Shown: in pieces, positions 7,725 to 11,057 of the stretch
How the letters are laid out: each line of letters starts with the position of its first letter
Numbering within the stretch: position 1 is the first letter of the stretch
Assembly: GCA_030599055.1 (NCBI GenBank)
Contig: JAUVOS010000071.1
Span: forward strand, 1 to 11,057
Direction of reading: 5' to 3'
Length of the DNA stretch: 11,057 nt
From: Lutibacter sp.
GTDB lineage: Bacteria > Bacteroidota > Bacteroidia > Flavobacteriales > Flavobacteriaceae
Notes under the pieces: model-generated
Database searches by the model: none
Told to the model about the DNA's origin: nothing
Seen by the model: the letters and a program-made list of their open reading frames with translations, nothing else
Position numbers and translations under genes: made by a program

Positions 7725-9201
7725 TGCTGTCTTGCACACGTAAGGTTAATAATCCTGCTAAAATCATGGCAAAACCACCAACGATTAAAGCATAAACAGG
7801 CTGTCCATCAAAGAGCGTTTTTACTATAAAACCGAGTATTGTTGCAGCTACTAATTGTGGAATTACAATAAAGAAGTTAAATACTCCCATAAAATAACCC
7901 ATCTTTTTTGCTGGCAAGGCTCCTGATAGCATTGCATAAGGCATTGATAGAATACTTGCCCAAGCGATACCAACTCCTACCATAGATAGTAATAGCATAT
8001 TTGGACTTGTAATAAAATAGATAGAAACTAATCCTAACCCACCCAAAACTAAAGCGATAAGATGTGTTATTTTTCTGCTCGTTTTTTTAGCGATAACAGG
8101 TAATAAGAATGCAACTAGTGCAGCCACACCGTTATATACCGTAAACAGTACCCCAACCCAATCTGCTCCTTTATTATAGAGTTCTGAAGTAGTATCAGAT
8201 GTATTATAAATATGTCCTGTTACGGCTTGTGTGGTATAAATCCACATTGAAAATAGGGCAAACCAAGAAAAGAACTGCACCCAAACGAGTTGTTTCATCG
8301 TTTTGGGCATATTGAGTAAATCGGATGTAATTGTCACAAAACTACTTTGAACTCCTTTTTTTCTTAATATGGCTGCGATTACAAATAGTAAACCTGTAGC
8401 AATAATACCATAAGCTAAGATGTAGAGAGCTTTATCTAATTCTTTTTGTATTAAGAAAAAAGTAAAAAAAGCACCTATTAGCATCATGATAAAACCAATA
8501 TTTAGTTGTTTTTTATCATTAACTTTTTCAGAAATATATGTGTCTTTAGGTTCCTCTTCGTGAAATGCATCCATTTCTTCAGGTGAGTATTCCTTTGATT
8601 TGAAAACTGTCCAAAGAACAGCGAGTAAAAAAACAATACCTCCTAAATAGAAAGACCATTTTACAGAATCAGGAATTATCCCTTCAGCGGCTGTATTACT
8701 TATGCCAAACCAGTTGGTAAGCATCCACGGTAAAATAGACCCAACAACGGCACCAACTCCAATAAAGAAACTTTGCATTGCAAAACCTTCTGTCCGTTGT
8801 TCGTCATTGAGATTATCTGCTACAAATGCTCTAAAAGGTTCCATAGAAATATTAATAGAACCGTCTAAAATCCACAGCATAATAGCAGCTACCCATAGCA
8901 CTGGCGAATTGGGCATATAAAATAAAGCAGCTGTAGCTAAGATTGCTCCAACCAAAAAATAAGGTCTTCTTCTTCCTAGTCGTGTCCAAGTTTTATCACT
9001 TAAAAACCCGACGATAGGTTGAACAATTAAACCTGTAAGTGGTGCGGCAATCCATAGAATGGGTATTTCATCTATACTGGCACCTAATGTTTCAAAAATT
9101 CTTGAAACGTTTGCATTTTGTAAAGCAAATCCAAATTGAATTCCTAGAAAACCAAAACTCATGTTCCAAATTTCCCAAAAACTAAGACGTCTTTTTTTCA
9201 T
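7717..9201 (-). CDS. SLC45/GPH-like MFS maltose (sugar:cation) permease
   Basis: A 494-residue inner-membrane transporter that probably brings maltose or short maltodextrins into the cytoplasm with a cation. The signature GFLSDKTWTRLGRRRP (65-80) between the second and third membrane helices is typical of the GPH/SLC45 sucrose-maltose symporter branch of the major facilitator superfamily. I count about 14 hydrophobic segments (roughly 12-29, 48-68, 82-98, 102-125, 140-160, 181-199, 234-252, 258-279, 306-326, 347-370, 378-397, 402-425, 434-460, 467-488). A charged loop follows the sixth (200-232, with DAFHEEEPKD at 211-220), and two extra segments then precede the second half. It is the first gene of the catabolic operon, with a promoter box about 170 bases upstream and the next gene overlapping its end by 8 bases. 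The substrate is inferred from the neighbouring maltose phosphorylase; sucrose or trehalose cannot be excluded from sequence alone. Confidence 0.88.
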   Translation of the reverse strand: MKKRRLSFWEIWNMSFGFLGIQFGFALQNANVSRIFETLGASIDEIPILWIAAPLTGLIVQPIVGFLSDKTWTRLGRRRPYFLVGAILATAALFYMPNSPVLWVAAIMLWILDGSINISMEPFRAFVADNLNDEQRTEGFAMQSFFIGVGAVVGSILPWMLTNWFGISNTAAEGIIPDSVKWSFYLGGIVFLLAVLWTVFKSKEYSPEEMDAFHEEEPKDTYISEKVNDKKQLNIGFIMMLIGAFFTFFLIQKELDKALYILAYGIIATGLLFVIAAILRKKGVQSSFVTITSDLLNMPKTMKQLVWVQFFSWFALFSMWIYTTQAVTGHIYNTSDTTSELYNKGADWVGVLFTVYNGVAALVAFLLPVIAKKTSRKITHLIALVLGGLGLVSIYFITSPNMLLLSMVGVGIAWASILSMPYAMLSGALPAKKMGYFMGVFNFFIVIPQLVAATILGFIVKTLFDGQPVYALIVGGFAMILAGLLTLRVQDSNG

Positions 9202-9252
9202 CTAGTATATTTTAGAATTATGTTGTGTGTACAATACAAAGAATCAAAAAGT

Positions 9253-9271
9253 TTACATATTTTTACTCCTT
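9253..9271 (-). promoter_or_regulatory. Shine-Dalgarno sequence plus start-stop (ATG-TAA) in the permease leader
   Basis: On the minus strand AAGGAG (9271-9266) is followed after seven bases by ATG (9258-9256) and at once by TAA (9255-9253). It lies about 50 bases before the permease ATG, inside the predicted leader. None of the genes I checked in the window has such a clear Shine-Dalgarno sequence, which fits Bacteroidota. Function is not known; it could be a minimal start-stop translation element or chance. Confidence 0.35.
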
Positions 9272-9325
9272 GTAAGTGAATTATAACCAATAAAAAAATT
9301 GTGCAACAAACGAAGTTTGCTGTAT

Positions 9326-9358
9326 TGTGAAGTGTGAAATGTTAAGTCTAAGTTTGAC
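9326..9358. repeat. Leader repeat copy A (TGTGAAgTGTGAA...TTAAgTCTAAG)
   Basis: This stretch, TGTGAAGTGTGAAATG followed by TTAAGTCTAAGTTTGAC, aligns well with 10589-10623 apart from a 4-base gap and a single-base gap. It begins a few bases downstream of the predicted start of the permease operon transcript, on the minus strand. It could be a dispersed low-complexity repeat. Confidence 0.45.
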
Positions 9359-9368
9359 TAACGAGTCG

Positions 9369-9376
9369 CAAAGGTA
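9369..9376 (-). promoter_or_regulatory. Predicted promoter -7 box of the permease-to-GH13 operon
   Basis: The minus strand reads TACCTTTGC after an A/T-rich run (AAATATCC), a perfect match to the Bacteroidota -7 consensus TAnnTTTG. Transcription would begin near 9362-9364, giving a leader of about 160 bases to the permease ATG. I see no clear TTG at the -33 position. No copy of the lacI-susC palindrome lies near this box. Confidence 0.55.
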
Positions 9377-9437
9377 GGATATTTTTTTTAATTGAAATTT
9401 TGTGATAATTAAGAAATCGTAAATCTAAACTCGTAAA

Positions 9438-10454
9438 TCAAGTAGATTCTCTCTCAACAACATTCGTTGAAATTACTGTTGTTTTCGGACTTCGCTTTTT
9501 ATCCTTTTGAAAGATAAGTTCCAATAATAAATCAGTTGCTTTGGCTCCCATAGTTTGTCCGTGTTGCGCGATAGTTGTTAGTGTTGGGCTAGTAAATTTT
9601 GAAATTAATCCATCTGTAAATCCGATAATAGCAATATCTTTGGGAACATGTAAACCTTTTTCTTGTACCAGCTTCATTGCGATAGCAGCATAGGTTTCAT
9701 TGACCGCAAAAATACCATCAGGGATTTCATTTTGGGAAAATAATTCCTTTATTTGTTTTTTTATATCAAATTTTTCGTCAATTCTAATATCAAAACTAGC
9801 ATTCATGGGTAAACCAAATTCTTCAATTGCTTTTAAAAAGCCTGTTTCTCGTTTTACCCCAACAGTTACATGTGAAGGAGTCGTCAAAATTGCTAGTTTC
9901 TTACAGCCTTTTTCAATCAAGTGTTTTGTGGCATTGTAACCACCAGCAATATCGTCAATAATTACTTTATCTACTTGTGAATGTGGTGGAACTCTGTCAA
10001 AAAATACTAGGGGGAATTCTTGCTCTATCAACTGATTAAAATGTTCAAAATTCTCTTTTTCCAATGTTTCCTTCGCTACTGAAACCAATAAACCATCAAC
10101 ACTTCCATTGGTGAGCATCTCCACATTTTGAACCTCTTTTTCATAACTATCTTTAGAGATACAAATCATTAAACTATAATCTTTATGATTTGCAATACTT
10201 TCTATACCACTAATAACTCTTGAAAAAAAATGGTGGACTATATCGGGAATGATAATTCCAATAACCATCGTTTTTTGATTTCTTAAACTTAAAGCTAAAC
10301 TGTTGGGTTTATAATTGTAAAATTTAGCAAAAGCCTTAATTTTTTTACGCGTTTCTTTACTTATTTCATGGCTGTCTTTTAAAGCTTTTGAAACGGTAGA
10401 GGGTGATACACCTAACTCAGATGCAATCATTTTTATGTTAACTTTTTTAGGCAT
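9438..10454 (-). CDS. LacI-family transcriptional regulator of the alpha-glucan locus
   Basis: A 338-residue DNA-binding regulator. An N-terminal helix-turn-helix covers about 5-27 (NIKMIASELGVSPSTVSKAL), with recognition helix SPSTVSKAL, then the hinge PNSLALSLRN (50-59), whose Leu57 matches the residue that inserts at the central CpG in PurR-type operators. The periplasmic-binding-protein-like sensor follows (TMVIGIIIPDIVHHFFSRVISGIE from about 62, FFDRVPP, DGIFAVNETYAAIAMK, IIGFTDG), expected to bind a sugar such as maltose. I chose the ATG at 10454 over one at 10484: the family starts just before this helix, and the upstream ATG lies ahead of a perfect -7 promoter box (10480-10473). It lies between the permease operon and divergent susC, the usual position for a local regulator. 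Ligand and whether it represses or activates are inferred, not seen. A short direct repeat (TCGTAAATC at 9417-9425 and 9431-9439) overlaps its stop. Confidence 0.92.
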   Translation of the reverse strand: MPKKVNIKMIASELGVSPSTVSKALKDSHEISKETRKKIKAFAKFYNYKPNSLALSLRNQKTMVIGIIIPDIVHHFFSRVISGIESIANHKDYSLMICISKDSYEKEVQNVEMLTNGSVDGLLVSVAKETLEKENFEHFNQLIEQEFPLVFFDRVPPHSQVDKVIIDDIAGGYNATKHLIEKGCKKLAILTTPSHVTVGVKRETGFLKAIEEFGLPMNASFDIRIDEKFDIKKQIKELFSQNEIPDGIFAVNETYAAIAMKLVQEKGLHVPKDIAIIGFTDGLISKFTSPTLTTIAQHGQTMGAKATDLLLELIFQKDKKRSPKTTVISTNVVEREST

Positions 10455-10472
10455 ATTGTCTAATAATGACTC

Positions 10473-10480
10473 CAAAGTTA
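10473..10480 (-). promoter_or_regulatory. Predicted promoter -7 box of lacI
   Basis: The minus strand reads TAACTTTG, matching TAnnTTTG exactly. Transcription would start near 10466-10468, leaving a leader of only about 13 bases to the ATG at 10454. The box overlaps the codons that would follow the alternative ATG at 10484, which argues against that start. No clear -33 TTG is visible. Confidence 0.55.
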
Positions 10481-10515
10481 CCATATATTAATGATATATT
10501 AAAAAAGTTTTTAAC

Positions 10516-10531
10516 ACGAAAACGTTTTCGT
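10516..10531. promoter_or_regulatory. LacI-family operator palindrome between lacI and susC
   Basis: ACGAAAACGTTTTCGT is a perfect 16-bp palindrome with a central CG and AAAACGTTTT core, the form bound by LacI/PurR/CcpA-type regulators. The adjacent regulator has the matching hinge leucine. Its centre is about 56 bases upstream of the predicted lacI start and about 65 upstream of the candidate susC start, so it is positioned to affect both. It is the only copy I found in the window. Confidence 0.7.
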
Positions 10532-10575
10532 AACTAAATATGCTATTTATCAGTTTCTTATCTCAACTTAAATTG

Positions 10576-10583
10576 TAATTTTA
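10576..10583 (+). promoter_or_regulatory. Candidate promoter -7 box of susC
   Basis: TAATTTTA followed by CGCC fits the TAnnTTTG consensus except for the last G. It would give a transcript start near 10590 and a leader of about 140 bases. This is the best match I see between the operator and the susC ATG, but it is imperfect and a -33 element is not clear. Confidence 0.3.
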
Positions 10584-10588
10584 CGCCT

Positions 10589-10623
10589 GTGAAATGTGAA
10601 TGAATTGTTAATTCTAAGTTGAC
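10589..10623. repeat. Leader repeat copy B (TGTGAAaTGTGAA...TTAAtTCTAAG)
   Basis: TGTGAAATGTGAATGAATTG followed by TTAATTCTAAGTTGAC resembles 9326-9358 on the same strand. It lies just downstream of the candidate susC promoter. Given the relation of copy A to its own promoter, the two copies are in opposite orientation relative to transcription. Confidence 0.4.
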
Positions 10624-10731
10624 AATCAATTAACTTGTTATTGAAATTAGAAAAATAAGAACTTTTAAATCTCAAAAAACGATTTAAAAGTAAAAAAAAG
10701 TATTTTTAATTAATATTAAACAAATGATCAA

Positions 10732-11057
10732 ATGAACAAATTAAGATTATTTATTGTAAGTATCTTTTTCTTGATTCCGATGCTACTGTTTGCGCAACGT
10801 ACTGTAACAGGTGCCGTTACAGAACAAACAACCGGTGAAACTTTACCGGGAGTTAATATTCAAGTTCAAGGAACAAATCAAGGTACAACTACCGACTTTG
10901 ATGGAAATTACGTACTAGACAAAGTCAATGAGGGTAGTGTGTTAGAATTCTCATATATGGGATATATAACACAAAATATTCCGGTTACTTCAAACAAAAT
11001 AAATGTTGTAATGGAAGAAAGTGCTGAAGCATTGGATGAGGTTATAGTTGTAGGATA
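10732..11057 (+). CDS. susC: SusC/RagA-type TonB-dependent outer-membrane receptor, N-terminal part
   Basis: The frame from the ATG at 10732 stays open for 108 codons to the right edge. MNKLRLFIVSIFFLIPMLLFAQ is a signal peptide, probably cut before Gln22. Next comes a carboxypeptidase-D regulatory-like beta domain (TVTGAVTEQTTGETLPGVN, then GTTTDFDGNYVL and LEFSYMGY), the N-terminal extension typical of SusC proteins. The fragment ends in the TonB box LDEVIVVG just ahead of the plug. The whole protein would be about 1,000 residues, so most of the plug and all of the barrel are missing. It would import alpha-glucan oligosaccharides with a SusD partner expected just downstream, outside the window. 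It is divergent from lacI, with an operator palindrome in the shared gap. Substrate is inferred from the neighbours. Confidence 0.92.
   Translation, partial: MNKLRLFIVSIFFLIPMLLFAQRTVTGAVTEQTTGETLPGVNIQVQGTNQGTTTDFDGNYVLDKVNEGSVLEFSYMGYITQNIPVTSNKINVVMEESAEALDEVIVVG

Noticed and set aside
7059..7739. GTG start at 7739 for beta-phosphoglucomutase
   Set aside because: The ATG at 7724 places the DxD nucleophile at the usual distance from the N-terminus; the five extra residues have no family support.
9102..9115. GAAACGTTTGC inside the permease gene as an operator
   Set aside because: It encodes ordinary residues (NANVS) near the permease N-terminus and matches the palindrome only in the AAACGTTT core.
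9304..9321. Imperfect inverted repeat CAAAC-GAA-GTTTG as a second LacI operator
   Set aside because: The arms are only five bases, and the centre is GAA rather than CG, so the spacing does not match the palindrome at 10516-10531.
10724..10735. Mini-frame ATG ATC AAA TGA whose stop overlaps the susC ATG
   Set aside because: Only three codons in AT-rich DNA with no ribosome binding site; overlap of this kind is easily met by chance.
1..11057. Defence, mobile-element, CRISPR or biosynthetic system
   Set aside because: Every gene fits alpha-glucan uptake and breakdown; I saw no transposase, integrase, spacer array, tRNA or defence domain.

Overview
The window looks like part of a maltose/starch (alpha-glucan) utilisation locus from a marine or aquatic member of the Bacteroidota, most likely Flavobacteriia. 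This rests on several observations. The DNA is AT-rich. One end carries the start of a SusC-type TonB-dependent receptor (signal peptide, carboxypeptidase-D-like plug extension, DEVIVVG TonB box). Two near-perfect TAnnTTTG promoter boxes are visible. Coding regions have almost no Shine-Dalgarno sequences, and the glucan enzymes carry Bacteroidota-style lipoprotein and signal peptides. I see no mobile element, RNA gene or CRISPR array.

Layout. Seven genes lie on the minus strand and one starts on the plus strand. Reading the minus strand from right to left: a LacI-family regulator (9438-10454), an SLC45/GPH-like sugar permease (7717-9201), beta-phosphoglucomutase (7059-7724, overlapping the permease gene), a GH65 maltose phosphorylase (4724-7030), a SusA-like periplasmic GH13 neopullulanase/alpha-amylase (2814-4667), a large GH13 lipoprotein with extra N-terminal beta domains (485-2740), and the N-terminal part of a third GH13 lipoprotein that runs off the left edge (1-415). 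Divergent from lacI, susC begins at 10732 and runs off the right edge. The lacI-susC gap holds a perfect 16-bp palindrome with a central CG, the expected shape of a LacI-family operator.

How it fits together. SusC (with a SusD that would lie beyond the right edge) would import alpha-glucan oligosaccharides across the outer membrane. The GH13 lipoproteins and the SusA-like enzyme would cut glucans to maltose at the cell surface or in the periplasm. The permease would carry maltose into the cytoplasm. Maltose phosphorylase would split it with phosphate into glucose and beta-glucose 1-phosphate, and beta-phosphoglucomutase would turn the latter into glucose 6-phosphate. The enzyme content is well known in flavobacterial alpha-glucan loci, so the genes themselves are not a new system.

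The less expected parts are non-coding. Long palindromes with the same architecture but two different stem sequences sit in three successive gene junctions, just before the next start codon, and one of them supplies the stop codon and last codons of beta-phosphoglucomutase. A degenerate heptamer repeat fills the fourth junction. A strong Shine-Dalgarno sequence followed directly by a start-stop (ATG-TAA) lies in the leader of the permease operon. The operator lies upstream of both divergent promoters rather than on top of them. No gene-free stretch exceeds 300 bases; the two largest gaps (9202-9437 and 10455-10731) hold the promoter, leader and operator elements listed.
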